Below are positions 27,507-36,918 of a stretch of DNA of 64,000 bases, one piece after another. The stretch covers positions 186,001 through 250,000 of the forward strand of contig NZ_LPUF01000002.1 in the NCBI RefSeq assembly GCF_002072955.1, read 5' to 3'. The position numbers and the translations under genes are program-made. Under the pieces are notes generated by a model. The model was given only the letters and a program-made list of their open reading frames with translations, searched no databases and was not told the DNA's origin. The stretch's first letter is position 1; each line of letters begins with the position of its first letter. This DNA comes from Methyloprofundus sedimenti. GTDB lineage: Bacteria; Pseudomonadota; Gammaproteobacteria; Methylococcales; Methylomonadaceae.

Positions 27507-28910
27507 GGCTCTTCCCGATTTCGCGGGGTGACCACAACATATAGTGTTAAGCATATCCGAATAAACGTCGGCCTTCGACATCAAGCCAAATATGCTGAAA
27601 TAAACGCCCTATATCATAAATGCCATAGCAACGTCTTTTGATCACCTTAATTTTGTTATTCAGTCCCTCTACAAAACCACTGGTTTCACGGCGAAGAAAA
27701 TAATTAGTGATTTCATGCTGCCAGTTTTGTAAGGTCACTATAAATGAGTTGAAACAGTCCAACTTCAGATTTCTAACCTGCTCGACCCATGAATTTAGCT
27801 CAGCTTCTGCCTGACTTTTACTTAAAGGTCGGTTAAAAATACCCGTCAATGCTTCCCGATAAATATAAATTTGCTTAAGCTCTGGCGCATAATTAAAGAG
27901 CTGTATTAATTTAATTTGTTGCTCTTCATTCAAGTCCCAGAGTGATTTTCGGAATAACCACATCACGCCTTTCAGTTGGGCATAATCCTCACTAGAAAGC
28001 GTCTTTTTCAGTGTTTTCATCTCTTTTATTCTTGCGTTGTCTGCACAGGCTCGATAGCTTTTGGTCACATGGAATCGATCAACCACAACCTCAACGCCAT
28101 GAAGTTCCTCATACACTGCATTACTGTAGCCGTCATACATATCAACGCAGGCACGTTGTATTGTTCTTTTAATTTCCACGGGAATGCTTTGTAGAAATAT
28201 TTTTTTACTGTTTCCTTTTTGCGATTTGGCAATACGGCCAAAATGCATTTTTCTCCGCCTTCATTGATCCCTGAAATGATAACAACAAAATCTTTATGTC
28301 CTTTTTTTAACGCAATCTCATCAAGTCCAAGTAATCGCAGGCTTTTTATTGTCTCCCAATCCACTTCTTGACGAATATAACGATTAATAATGCCTTCAAC
28401 AGCCGCTTCATTAATGCCACGTTTGATACTGATGTCGGTTATTGTGCTATTGATTAGGTCGCGCAATATCCACTGTTCATAGGCTTTAGTATGTGGGCTT
28501 TTTTGATCATACCAACTACAGCGCTGAGTGGTTGTCGGGCCTTGATCACAATAAGGGCATTGGTAACGCTTCGGTTTGATCTTAATCCAGACGGACTGTT
28601 CAAAGATCGGTAAATGGCGTAACGTAATTTCTTTGCCATAGCCATAAAACTTATCGATAGGCTGATGGCATTGCCGACAAGTTGTGCCTTTGCATGTACT
28701 TTGGACTTTAATAATAATTCCTTTTTTAGACTCAGTATCAAATGCCTCTATTTGCACATCGGGTAAATCCAAAGGAATTTGTAACAATATCGGGTTCATT
28801 TATTTAAAGTTTGCCGTCTAAAAAGATGGCTATCATACCCAGCCTGCACCTAAATAATCAAATAGCAATATACTACATATAGTGACTACCCCGCGAAGTC
28901 GGGAAGAGCC
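27507..28910 (-). mobile_element. ISL3-family element, copy 1
   Basis: 1,404 bp. 23-bp terminal repeats begin GGCTCTTCCCG and end GCGGGGT (27507-27529, one mismatch) and are inverted at 28888-28910. Nearly identical to copy 2 at 29852-31253 but with two extra T residues near 28200. Flanks TATTGTTT (left) and AAAAAAGT (right) do not match each other. The right flank is the reverse complement of the right flank of copy 2. Confidence 0.92.
27547..28799 (-). pseudogene. ISL3-family transposase, frameshifted copy
   Basis: Same protein as the intact copy at 29892-31142: an N-terminal zinc finger (CRQCHQPI and CPYCDQ) and the DDE domain with LLGLDEIALKKGHKDFVV, CVDMYDGYSNAV and FVEGLNNKIKVIKRRCYG. 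Here a 7-base T-run at about 28200-28206 replaces a 5-base run in copy 2, which breaks the frame after GRKKETVK-type sequence. Transcript slippage in the homopolymer could restore some product, but the copy is best called inactive. Confidence 0.9.
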
Positions 28911-29201
28911 AAAAAAGTAGATAAACAAATTTGCCAGGCATTAACCAAAGCCTGTGAAGCTGCAAAAGTTGAAGTCCAAGGATTTCAATGGCTCACGCAC
29001 AGGGTTAATTACAATCAGTTCCCAGATAGTTTATCGGTTCTGTGTGTTTTTGATACGAAGGTTGACCTAAAGCAAGCGCGTCAACATAACAAAGATCAGT
29101 TTATTGTTGCTTTAATTAAAAGTGAACTGGAACAAATAAATATTAGATTTAAAGATATTAAACGGCATGTTTCCTTTGATACTGAAAAGTCAGATCCTTA
29201 G
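28911..29201 (+). pseudogene. 3' part of a small Fis-like regulator gene, separated from its start
   Basis: Codes for 96 residues from KKVDKQICQAL through FQWLTHRVNYNQFPDSLSVLCVFDT to DIKRHVSFDTEKSDP. This resembles the small proteins often annotated as Fis family regulators in gammaproteobacteria. The start codon and first five codons (MKKTD) lie 2.3 kb away on the opposite strand at 31254-31276. Rejoining the halves across the shared AAAAAAGT gives a continuous 101-residue protein. Disrupted by ISL3 insertion and inversion. Confidence 0.82.
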
Positions 29202-29680
29202 GATGCTAAGGTACGAAGCGCATCAATTTCAAAAATAAAAGAGGCGCTTCCTGACGCCTCTGCTAAGCCATTGGATATGAACTTGATAGGTTTATATGTC
29301 ACCAAATAAAATCGTTAGATAATAGTGGCATTGGCTTGCCTAAACGTAACATTGCTTTTTTGGTAAAGATTTTTAAATCTCGAAGATTTCAGCGATTTCC
29401 GTTACTGAACTTTCGAATTTAGGTAAAGAGGGGAAAGTCCAAGAATCAGTTGCTTCCCCCAATTATTAACAGGCTGTTACCGACCCATAGCTGCCTGCCG
29501 ATGAATTATTATTTAGACGGAATAACATTAAATTAACCAGCCTAATTCACATTTGACTTCAATACAAGAATTTAATTTTACTCTGACCTCAGTTATTCCG
29601 ATTAGATGCATTGTTTTGCATAACTCTTTGTTTTGTGCTAATTTTATAACCTAAATTATTATAGTAATTAGGGAAAAGTA
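29193..29680. repeat. REP-like repeat and otherwise empty spacer
   Basis: About 29196-29226 reads TTAGGATGCTAAGG then ACGAAGCGCATCA, matching the minus strand at 19584-19647 and partly the stem at 14080-14095. A hairpin follows (AGAGGCG ... CGCCTCT, about 29248-29270). The rest to 29680 holds no gene that I recognise. Confidence 0.5.
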
Positions 29681-29851
29681 ATGTCATCATTTCCTCCGAG
29701 AAAGAAAAGTAAACGGGATGTTAGTTCGAACAATATGCATCGAGTTAATTTCCAAAAGAAAGGTAAGAAAACATCTGCGTGGGCATGGAACGAAGACGCT
29801 GAAAAACCAGGCCCTGTGATTTATTTTACCGATGAACAAATAGAAGATTAC
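29681..29851 (+). pseudogene. 5' fragment of an unknown gene, cut by ISL3 copy 2
   Basis: 57 codons, Lys/Ser/Arg-rich at the start (SSFPPRKKSKRDVSSNN) and ending YFTDEQIEDY just before the IS. The open frame continues into the IS, so the native 3' end is missing and not seen elsewhere in the window. No family recognised. A weak Shine-Dalgarno (AGGGAAAAG) precedes the ATG. Confidence 0.5.
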
Positions 29852-31253
29852 GGCTCTTCCCGACTTCGCGGGGTGACCACAACATATAGTGTTAAGCATA
29901 TCCGAATAAACGTCGGCCTTCGACATCAAGCCAAATATGCTGAAATAAACGCCCTATATCATAAATGCCATAGCAACGTCTTTTGATCACCTTAATTTTG
30001 TTATTCAGTCCTTCTACAAAACCACTGGTTTCACGGCGAAGAAAATAATTAGTGATTTCATGCTGCCAGTTTTGTAAGGTCACTATAAATGAGTTGAAAC
30101 AGTCCAACTTCAGATTTCTAACCTGCTCGACCCATGAATTTAGCTCAGCTTCTGCCTGACTTTTACTTAAAGGTCGGTTAAAAATACCCGTCAATGCTTC
30201 CCGATAAATATAAATTTGCTTAAGCTCTGGCGCATAATTAAAGAGTTGTATTAATTTAATTTGTTGCTCTTCATTCAAGTCCCAGAGTGATTTTCGGAAT
30301 AACCACATCACGCCTTTCAGTTGGGCATAATCCTCACTAGAAAGCGTCTTTTTCAGTGTTTTCATCTCTTTTATTCTTGCGTTGTCTGCACAGGCTCGAT
30401 AGCTTTTGGTCACATGGAATCGATCAACCACAACCTCAACGCCATGAAGTTCCTCATACACTGCATTACTGTAGCCGTCATACATATCAACGCAGGCACG
30501 TTGTATTGTTCTTTTAATTTCCACGGGAATGCTTTGTAGAAATATTTTTACTGTTTCCTTTTTGCGATTTGGCAATACGGCCAAAATGCATTTTTCTCCG
30601 CCTTCATTGATCCCTGAAATGATAACAACAAAATCTTTATGTCCTTTTTTTAACGCAATCTCATCAAGTCCAAGTAATGGCAGGCTTTTTATTGTCTCCC
30701 AATCCACTTCTTGACGAATATAACGATTAATAATGCCTTCAACAGCCGCTTCATTAATGCCACGTTTGATACTGATGTCGGTTATTGTGCTATTGATTAG
30801 GTCGCGCAATATCCACTGTTCATAGGCTTTAGTATGTGGGCTTTTTTGATCATACCAACTACAGCGCTGAGTGGTTGTCGGGCCTTGATCACAATAAGGG
30901 CATTGGTAACGCTTCGGTTTGATCTTAATCCAGACGGACTGTTCAAAGATCGGTAAATGGCGTAACGTAATTTCTTTGCCATAGCCATAAAACTTATCGA
31001 TAGGCTGATGGCATTGCCGACAAGTTGTGCCTTTGCATGTACTTTGGACTTTAATAATAATTCCTTTTTTAGACTCAGTATCAAATGCCTCTATTTGCAC
31101 ATCGGGTAAATCCAAAGGAATTTGTAACAATATCGGGTTCATTTATTTAAAGTTTGCCGTCTAAAAAGATGGCTATCATACCCAGCCTGCACCTAAATAA
31201 TCAAATAGCAATATACTACATATAGTGACTACCCCGCGAAGTCGGGAAGAGCC
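29852..31253 (-). mobile_element. ISL3-family element, copy 2 (intact)
   Basis: 1,402 bp with perfect 23-bp terminal inverted repeats (29852-29874 and 31231-31253). Same orientation as copy 1 and different from it at only a handful of positions, so the two are recent. Left flank AAGATTAC and right flank ACTTTTTT are not duplicates. ACTTTTTT is the complement of the flank right of copy 1, evidence of a local inversion. Confidence 0.93.
29892..31142 (-). CDS. ISL3-family transposase
   Basis: 416 residues, full length. An N-terminal zinc-finger pair (CRQCHQPI and CPYCDQGP) and a helix-turn-helix (ITDISIKRGINEAAVEGIINRYI) precede the DDE catalytic core. The core includes LGLDEIALKKGH with the first Asp, VDMYDGYSNAV with the second, and TSGFVEGLNNKIKVIKRRCYG with the Glu. 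Cuts and moves the 1.4-kb element through its 23-bp ends. Appears functional. Confidence 0.95.
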   Translation of the reverse strand: MNPILLQIPLDLPDVQIEAFDTESKKGIIIKVQSTCKGTTCRQCHQPIDKFYGYGKEITLRHLPIFEQSVWIKIKPKRYQCPYCDQGPTTTQRCSWYDQKSPHTKAYEQWILRDLINSTITDISIKRGINEAAVEGIINRYIRQEVDWETIKSLPLLGLDEIALKKGHKDFVVIISGINEGGEKCILAVLPNRKKETVKIFLQSIPVEIKRTIQRACVDMYDGYSNAVYEELHGVEVVVDRFHVTKSYRACADNARIKEMKTLKKTLSSEDYAQLKGVMWLFRKSLWDLNEEQQIKLIQLFNYAPELKQIYIYREALTGIFNRPLSKSQAEAELNSWVEQVRNLKLDCFNSFIVTLQNWQHEITNYFLRRETSGFVEGLNNKIKVIKRRCYGIYDIGRLFQHIWLDVEGRRLFGYA

Positions 31254-31276
31254 ACTTTTTTATCTGTTTTCTTCAT
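31254..31276 (-). pseudogene. 5' end of the split Fis-like gene
   Basis: On the minus strand, ATG at 31276 reads MKKTD followed by AAAAAAGT, where ISL3 copy 2 begins. The ATG lies inside the last codons of the arfB fragment (17-bp overlap), showing that arfB and this gene were an overlapping pair. The rest of the gene is at 28911-29201. Confidence 0.8.
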
Positions 31277-31544
31277 TGTTTGCTATCAATCTATCAACAT
31301 TAATCGAACACCTTACCGCGAAGACTTTTGTTTTGCTCCGTTTAGTCTTGTCATCCATGCGTCTTTTCTGAGAGCCTCTCGTTGGCTTAGTTGGTCGCCT
31401 TGCTTTTTGCACAACGGTGACTTGCTTATTCATTTCCCTCAGGCGTTCAAACACATCTTCTCTGTTTTTTTCCTGAGGGCGGTATTTTTGAGCCTTAATA
31501 ATGATAACGCCCTCTTTGGTGATGCGTTTATCACGTAAGCTTAA
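31260..31544 (-). pseudogene. arfB: C-terminal fragment of arfB (peptidyl-tRNA hydrolase, ribosome rescue)
   Basis: About 94 codons of ArfB/YaeJ, which frees stalled ribosomes. SLRDKRITKEGVIIIKAQKY and EKNREDVFERL match the end of the RF1-like domain, and KARRPTKPTRGSQKRRMDDK is the basic tail that enters the mRNA channel. The N-terminal half with the catalytic GGQ is missing: the sequence changes at about 31545 into a copy of the sigma-54 activator tail. No other arfB is in the window. Confidence 0.82.
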
Positions 31545-31679
31545 AAGCCGTTATAGCCCGTCTAATCCCCAGTTTATTCATGCGCGAACGCAAGGTATTA
31601 GGGTGCATTTCTAAAATCGTAGCGGCGGCATTTTCACCTGAAATTTGCCATTGCACGCTTTCCAGTACTTTTATAATAT

Positions 31680-32803
31680 AGAAGTTACGCATTGACAGTC
31701 AATGTTAAACTATAATACAGAAAAATGCCGAATCCACTATAAATCTAGACCTTGATAAGAGAAATAACCCGCCCATCAACTGCTCGTTGTACTTTACCGA
31801 TGTACATAGGATTTTTGTTAAGTGAGCCTAAACAGGCTAGCTGTTGCCGGCTAGGAGAAGTTATGTCAATTTCACATGATAGCGTCAACCGATTTCTGAA
31901 TCGTGAATCGTATACCGGGCGCGATTTATATAACGAAGCCAGTCCTACTTTGAATTTAAAGGGCGGAACCTTAAGTGTTGACGATAGCGTACTGGATAAG
32001 CCTCATAGTCAGTACATGGCTTTTGTCAGTCATTTTTGGTCAGGCAAGCATCACCGAGCGGTCAAAGGGATTAACCTTGTTACTTTGTACTACACGGATA
32101 CTCAAGGAAAACACCAACCTGTCAATTTTCGAGTGGTAGATAAAGCCGAAGGGAAAACAAAAAATGACTACTTTCTGGATATGCTTGCAGAGGTATTATC
32201 TTGGGGGCTTGAGCCAGGCTTTGTAACAGGAGATAGTTGGTACAGTTGCGTAAAAAATCTTAAACGGATTAGAAATCATCAGATAGGATTGCTCTTTGCG
32301 CTGGAAAGTAACCGCTTGGTTTCTGTTGAAGAAGGAACATGGGTTCAAGTTAAGCAACTAGAAGTTCCAGAGGAAGGCTTGGTCGTTTGGCTCAAAAATT
32401 TTGGGTACGTGAAATTATTTCGGACAAAGTTGAAAGACCAACTTCGCCATTATATAAGTGCACTACCTAATGACGAGCAAACCAAGTCCTTTGGCAGTAG
32501 GGATTTTACCGAACAACATGATCGGCATTGGCAAATTGAGCAATATCATCGTGCAATTAAGCAAGTATGTAACATTGAGCGATTTCAGGTTCGCAGCAAA
32601 GGAGCCATTAAAAATCACCTTTTTGCTGCAATTTGTGGGTTTGTTCAATTACAAAAATTGAGCTTCGCAGAGGTCATTAGTAATTGCTATAGCGTGCAAA
32701 GAAATTTATTCAAAGATATCATGGCTTCATTTATTGAGACGTTTATGCCAAATATAAGCCATTTAAACCCAGAATTTCAACCTGTCGTCAATGCGTAACT
32801 TCT
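31680..32803 (+). mobile_element. IS701-like (IS4-superfamily) insertion sequence
   Basis: 1,124 bp. Perfect 17-bp terminal inverted repeats AGAAGTTACGCATTGAC (31680-31696) and its complement (32787-32803). Direct repeats ATAATAT flank it (31673-31679 and 32804-32810), a 7-bp target duplication; a shared T makes 8 bp an alternative reading. Inserted in the sigma-54 activator fragment. Confidence 0.88.
31752..32798 (+). CDS. DDE transposase, IS701-like
   Basis: 348 residues from a TTG start at 31752; the N-terminal ARCTLPMYIGFLLSEPKQASC looks native to the family. An ATG at 31863 with a good Shine-Dalgarno is an alternative. The RNase H-like fold has LSVDDSVLDKP with the first Asp, FVTGDSWYS with the second, and HWQIEQYHRAIKQ with the Glu. 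The stop lies within the right terminal repeat. Appears intact. I am sure of the DDE/IS4-superfamily class, less so of the exact family name. Confidence 0.88.
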   Translation: MIREITRPSTARCTLPMYIGFLLSEPKQASCCRLGEVMSISHDSVNRFLNRESYTGRDLYNEASPTLNLKGGTLSVDDSVLDKPHSQYMAFVSHFWSGKHHRAVKGINLVTLYYTDTQGKHQPVNFRVVDKAEGKTKNDYFLDMLAEVLSWGLEPGFVTGDSWYSCVKNLKRIRNHQIGLLFALESNRLVSVEEGTWVQVKQLEVPEEGLVVWLKNFGYVKLFRTKLKDQLRHYISALPNDEQTKSFGSRDFTEQHDRHWQIEQYHRAIKQVCNIERFQVRSKGAIKNHLFAAICGFVQLQKLSFAEVISNCYSVQRNLFKDIMASFIETFMPNISHLNPEFQPVVNA

Positions 32804-33065
32804 ATAATATGCGCTTTTTCCATGCCCGCTAGTGATAATAAACTCTGCTCCGTGTCTAAACCAGGTTGCTCAGGGCTTTGTAATGCGGGGATTTGTAAGA
32901 CCGGTTCAGGTGATAAAATCACCGCCCGCTCAATGACATTTTCCAGCTCACGCACATTGCCCGGCCTGCTATAACTGAGTAAATTATCCATGACCGCTTG
33001 CGGAATATGACTAACTTGCCTGAACTATTTGATGCAGACTTCCAAGCAAAAAAGGCATCGCCTTA

Positions 33066-34463
33066 TCAGTCATTTAATCTTTTGCTAAACCAGTGTTTCC
33101 AGCGTTGATATTTTTCAATCAATGGACAATGTTTATCAGCCATTAAAACCGGTGCTGATTGTCTGCCACAGGCAGGAACCAGATTGTCAGTCAGAATAAG
33201 CACACCGATCAATCCGGAATGTTGTTGCAATAGTTTAAAAATAGGTGCCGGGCTACACAAGGCAATACCTTGCTGTATACAGGGTGAAACAGATAGGCCG
33301 CCTGACAAATAGACGCGGCTAATTTCAGCCTGTCGCTGGTAGTCTTCTAAAATTAACGTTATCCGAAAAATAATAGCTTCCAGTAACAAAGCTGCAATCT
33401 GCTGCCGGGTTAATTGATCGGTAGCCTGGGAAAATTCCAGACCTATATCTGCACGAAAAAACGGTGCGCCTATGCCACTCGGCTCAGCGAGGCAATATAT
33501 ATCTGTAATTTCAGCCAGGTCTGCTATTTTGCAATCTGCATAAGGGTAAGAACTAAGTGCTACTGTAATAGAGTTAAGCGTACCTTCTACAGCCATATAT
33601 AGCTCTTTATCACTATCCTGATAAACCAGGGTATTAAGATAATTGCTGCTATCTGTATGCGAATATTCAGGTTGATAGCGGATTACAAAACCACCGGTGC
33701 CAAGATTGACTAATACTTCAGATCCATCATTTCTGATGCTGGCCAGCAGTGCAGCAGACTGATCTGCAACACTCGCGCGTAAAACAGCGCCATTATTTAA
33801 CGGCAAATTAAAACCATTAGAAGGATAAATCTCAGCTAATACCTGTAATGGAATAGTAAAAATTTCACTTAATGTCTTTGACCAAAGCCCGGTATTAATA
33901 TCCATTAGCAAGGTTCTGGCAGCCATCGAAGCATCAGTCAAATAGTATTTTCCTGTCGTCCAGTGCCAGATTAAAAAGCTGTCTAGAGTACCCATGCGTA
34001 ACTGCTTATTGACCAGTCCACGTAATAATTCAGGCTGCTGTTGCAGCATGGTTCTTGCTTTCGGTGCCAAATAATAGCCTGTTAAAGGTAATCCTGTTAG
34101 CGCTCTAATCTGCGAATTATGTGTCTGTAAGTCTTTGCAACTGGCTGCTCCGCGGTTATCCTGCCATGAAATCAGTGGCGTTACGGGAAGTCCTGTGTGG
34201 CTATCCCAAAACAGAAAAGATGAACGCTGATAACACAGGCCTAGATCTGGCTGAGTCCTGGAGAATTGCAGGCACTTTTCCAGTAACTGTTCTACAGTTG
34301 CCAGGTAAGCCATTGCATCGCTGGTATACAGGCCCTGATCAATAGCTATAGGCGGAGCGGGCAGTGAAAAAATATTTCCCAGTTGATGATTATCAGTGAC
34401 AGTTGCGGCTTTTATGGCTGTCGTGCCAAGATCAAGAACGATAGTATTTACTGTTGCAGCCAT
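33066..34463 (-). CDS. FGGY-family carbohydrate kinase (glycerol kinase-like)
   Basis: 465 residues in the ASKHA fold. The N-terminal phosphate loop is IVLDLGTTAIKAATV, with ISWQDNRGA, VADQSAALL and LVNLGTGGFV further on and the C-terminal YLSGGLSVSP. The start is ATG 34463, which overlaps the glpD-like gene by 16 bp; an upstream in-frame extension lies entirely within that gene. Placed after a GlpD-like and a UgpQ-like gene, glycerol is the likely substrate, but the sequence departs enough from GlpK that another polyol is possible. Confidence 0.82.
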   Translation of the reverse strand: MAATVNTIVLDLGTTAIKAATVTDNHQLGNIFSLPAPPIAIDQGLYTSDAMAYLATVEQLLEKCLQFSRTQPDLGLCYQRSSFLFWDSHTGLPVTPLISWQDNRGAASCKDLQTHNSQIRALTGLPLTGYYLAPKARTMLQQQPELLRGLVNKQLRMGTLDSFLIWHWTTGKYYLTDASMAARTLLMDINTGLWSKTLSEIFTIPLQVLAEIYPSNGFNLPLNNGAVLRASVADQSAALLASIRNDGSEVLVNLGTGGFVIRYQPEYSHTDSSNYLNTLVYQDSDKELYMAVEGTLNSITVALSSYPYADCKIADLAEITDIYCLAEPSGIGAPFFRADIGLEFSQATDQLTRQQIAALLLEAIIFRITLILEDYQRQAEISRVYLSGGLSVSPCIQQGIALCSPAPIFKLLQQHSGLIGVLILTDNLVPACGRQSAPVLMADKHCPLIEKYQRWKHWFSKRLND

Positions 34464-36016
34464 TTGTCTGCACACAGCTGAACTTCTTCTTCCACCCTGT
34501 CCGATTCCCAATGCAATGCTTCTGCACAATAACCGGCAAACTGCTTTAGTTCAGCATGGGTCATGCGATATAAAATCAATAAGGGCATTCGCCTGCGCAA
34601 TAAATCTTCCAGATGAAAGACCATTTCATGCTCAAGGCAAAACATTAAATCAGCGACTATCAGCGGCACTGTTGCAGTAATGCGTCGGGCCCATTGTTGA
34701 TCACGCTCTATAGTTTGTAATATTTCAGCAACATGCTTGCCATGTCTGCGTACTAAGCAAATAGCACTTTCGCTATCAATGCCTGACTGCATCGCTTTAT
34801 CAGTCATTTGTTCTAACCACTGCGGGTAATTCCCTTCAGGCATCCAGGGCAAAGAAATATTAGCCGTTTTACAGCGACTATTATTTCCCAGATGTCGGCA
34901 AACTGCATCGACGATTTGTGATGCATCTGCGCGTGCTGAGGTTATCTTTCCACCAATGGAATAAAACAAAGCGTTACGATCGGTTTTTAATTCCCACTCC
35001 CGGGTAACTTCAGACGGTGAATTTTTAGTACTTTGTTGCAAAACTCTCAGACCTGCAAAACGCCCCTGGATATCTTGCTCTGTCCATTGTGTCTTTAACG
35101 CAATATTTACTTCGCTTAATAAATAATCTATATCTTCCTGCTCAACAGTGACATTGTTGATATCAGCATTAAAATCCGTATCGGTAGTACCCAGCAAGGT
35201 CAAGCCATACCAGGGTATGATAAAAAAAACTCTGCCATCACTTCTGGCAGTTAAAAGCAATGCTTCATTATCCAGAATTTTCGGTAAAACTAAATGCACT
35301 CCTTTAGACAATCGGCACCAATGCTTTTCTGGAAATATCCATTGCCCGGTCGTTTTAACGACCGCGGATGTTCTGATCGTAGTGTTTTGCCCACTTATCT
35401 CATCGTTTAAAACAGCGCCATTAATAACGCCATTGTGTTCTAATAACTCACTCGCCTGACAGTAATTTAAGCATATTGCTCCTGCAGACATGGCTCCATC
35501 AATAATTTCCAGTACCAGACGGGCATCATCAGTTTGAGCATCCAGATAAGTGTATCCACATTTGAGGCCGGTTTCATCCAGACCAGGGAATCGCTTTAGA
35601 AATTGACCGGCACTGAAACGACGGTGTTTTTGCTGGGAGTGAAATATCCCCGCTAGAAGATCATAAATAGTGAGCCCCACTTGCAAACGCCAGGAGCCAA
35701 TTCGACTATGCTGATTAACCGGCACACCAAAACGCAGTGGCCAGACGCGATAAGGGGCTGCATCAATAAGCCGTTGTCGTTCCTGTAGCGATTTTTTAAC
35801 CACCGCAAAATCCAGCGTTTCCAGATAACGTAAACCGCCATGTATTAGCTTACTCGAAGCAGACGATGTACCGCTAGCCCAGTCATTCTCCTCAACCAAT
35901 ATGACTTTAAGTCCTCTCAGTGCTGCATCATAGGCAGTCCAGGCACCATAAATACCGCCGCCACATACCAGCAAATCAAACTGCTGATTTTCAGATGGCG
36001 CGTTCGGCCTTTGCAT
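34448..36016 (-). CDS. glpD: Glycerol-3-phosphate dehydrogenase/oxidase (GlpD-like)
   Basis: 522 residues. Oxidises glycerol-3-phosphate to dihydroxyacetone phosphate, passing electrons to quinone. N-terminal FAD motif LLVCGGGIYGAWTAYDAALRG, then the family signature ASGTSSASSKLIHGGLRYLE. LLGTTDTDFN and the FSIGGKITSARAD-like segment (YSIGGKITSARAD) fit the C-terminal domain. Overlaps the genes on both sides, so translation is coupled. Probably membrane-associated at the inner face. Confidence 0.92.
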   Translation of the reverse strand: MQRPNAPSENQQFDLLVCGGGIYGAWTAYDAALRGLKVILVEENDWASGTSSASSKLIHGGLRYLETLDFAVVKKSLQERQRLIDAAPYRVWPLRFGVPVNQHSRIGSWRLQVGLTIYDLLAGIFHSQQKHRRFSAGQFLKRFPGLDETGLKCGYTYLDAQTDDARLVLEIIDGAMSAGAICLNYCQASELLEHNGVINGAVLNDEISGQNTTIRTSAVVKTTGQWIFPEKHWCRLSKGVHLVLPKILDNEALLLTARSDGRVFFIIPWYGLTLLGTTDTDFNADINNVTVEQEDIDYLLSEVNIALKTQWTEQDIQGRFAGLRVLQQSTKNSPSEVTREWELKTDRNALFYSIGGKITSARADASQIVDAVCRHLGNNSRCKTANISLPWMPEGNYPQWLEQMTDKAMQSGIDSESAICLVRRHGKHVAEILQTIERDQQWARRITATVPLIVADLMFCLEHEMVFHLEDLLRRRMPLLILYRMTHAELKQFAGYCAEALHWESDRVEEEVQLCADKWLQQ

Positions 36017-36768
36017 TAGCCTCTCATTTGTAATGCTGTTACAGGGTCATCGGTAATCAAGATATCTACCTCCAGATCTAACGCTTTTTGAATTTCGAGT
36101 CGGGTATTGCAAGTATAGGTCACAATCAATTTATTGTGACCACGCAGAAAGTTGACCAAGTCTTCATTCAGAGTAGCGATAGGCTGGCAAATTCCAGCAA
36201 GAAATTTGTTGTCGCTAAAAGTGGTTTTAATATATGCAATATCGTCACTTTCATTGACTGCATAAACCAGCGCTATCTGGGTCCCTAGCTGATGGGCATA
36301 TTGCAGGGAGTTCAGGTTGAATGAGGAGATAAACACATCCAGATTTCTGGTTGAGCCTAAAATTTCCAGGCATTGCTGCACTTTAATCTGATGCCTTCGC
36401 ATATCTTCCCAGTCGCGATTTTTTATTTCAATCTGTAATTTACAGTGCCGTCTATATTGATCAACAAAATCCTGTAAGCTCAAAACGCCTTCCGGTTCGG
36501 CACCGTCACAATAAGTTGCAAAATTGAACTGTTTTAGTTCTGCAAACGTAAAATCATCGATTCGTTTCCCGGAATAACCGAGTTTATCAAGAAACCGGTC
36601 ATGCCAGAGTACACACACTTCATCTTTTGTTAACTGCACATCGGCCTCTATGCCATCAATTGGGTATACCAGGGCCTTTTCGAATGCTTGCCGGGTATTA
36701 TCTGCTGCTTCAGATCTAGCGCCACGATGCGCATAGATATAGCAAGGGGTTGAGGAGTCGGGAATCAT
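36016..36768 (-). CDS. ugpQ: Glycerophosphodiester phosphodiesterase (UgpQ-like)
   Basis: About 250 residues with no signal peptide, so cytoplasmic like UgpQ. The catalytic start is AHRGARSEAADNT, followed by IEADVQLTKDEVCVLWHDRFLDK, giving the His, Glu/Asp metal ligands and second His of the GDPD TIM barrel; LQIEIKNRDWE is the third metal-binding strand. Cleaves glycerophosphodiesters from lipid turnover to glycerol-3-phosphate, the substrate of the next gene, whose start overlaps its stop. The in-frame GTG at 36780 is an alternative start. Confidence 0.9.
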   Translation of the reverse strand: MIPDSSTPCYIYAHRGARSEAADNTRQAFEKALVYPIDGIEADVQLTKDEVCVLWHDRFLDKLGYSGKRIDDFTFAELKQFNFATYCDGAEPEGVLSLQDFVDQYRRHCKLQIEIKNRDWEDMRRHQIKVQQCLEILGSTRNLDVFISSFNLNSLQYAHQLGTQIALVYAVNESDDIAYIKTTFSDNKFLAGICQPIATLNEDLVNFLRGHNKLIVTYTCNTRLEIQKALDLEVDILITDDPVTALQMRG

Positions 36769-36918
36769 GCAGGTATCCACTTATTCTTGTATAAGCGCTG
36801 ATATTAACATAAAAGAGTTGAGGATAGGCTTTCTGCCTATATTGATTGCTTTCCTTGCAACTTAGAAACTGATAGTTTCAGTTATTCAATGTGTTTACGC
36901 ATGGAAAAAGGGTATCAA

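Larger units (their letters stand above)
31545..33025 (-). pseudogene. Partial copy of the sigma-54 activator C-terminus, split by an IS
   Basis: Two pieces (32804-33025 and about 31545-31679) together encode the last ~110 residues of a close relative of the 19654 gene, from [16 protein letters not shown] through [17 protein letters not shown] to the Fis-type helix. Removing the IS at 31680-32803 and one target copy restores [15 protein letters not shown] in frame. The native stop is lost at the arfB junction, and nothing upstream of 33025 matches. So a fragment was duplicated or left behind before the IS landed. Confidence 0.85.

Noticed and set aside
28195-28210. Programmed frameshift in ISL3 copy 1
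   Set aside because: Copy 2 is in one open frame without the two extra bases, so the run in copy 1 is a mutation.
27507-31253. Composite transposon formed by two ISL3 copies
   Set aside because: The outer flanks (TATTGTTT and ACTTTTTT) do not match, and the matching repeats are one inner and one outer, pointing to inversion rather than composite movement.
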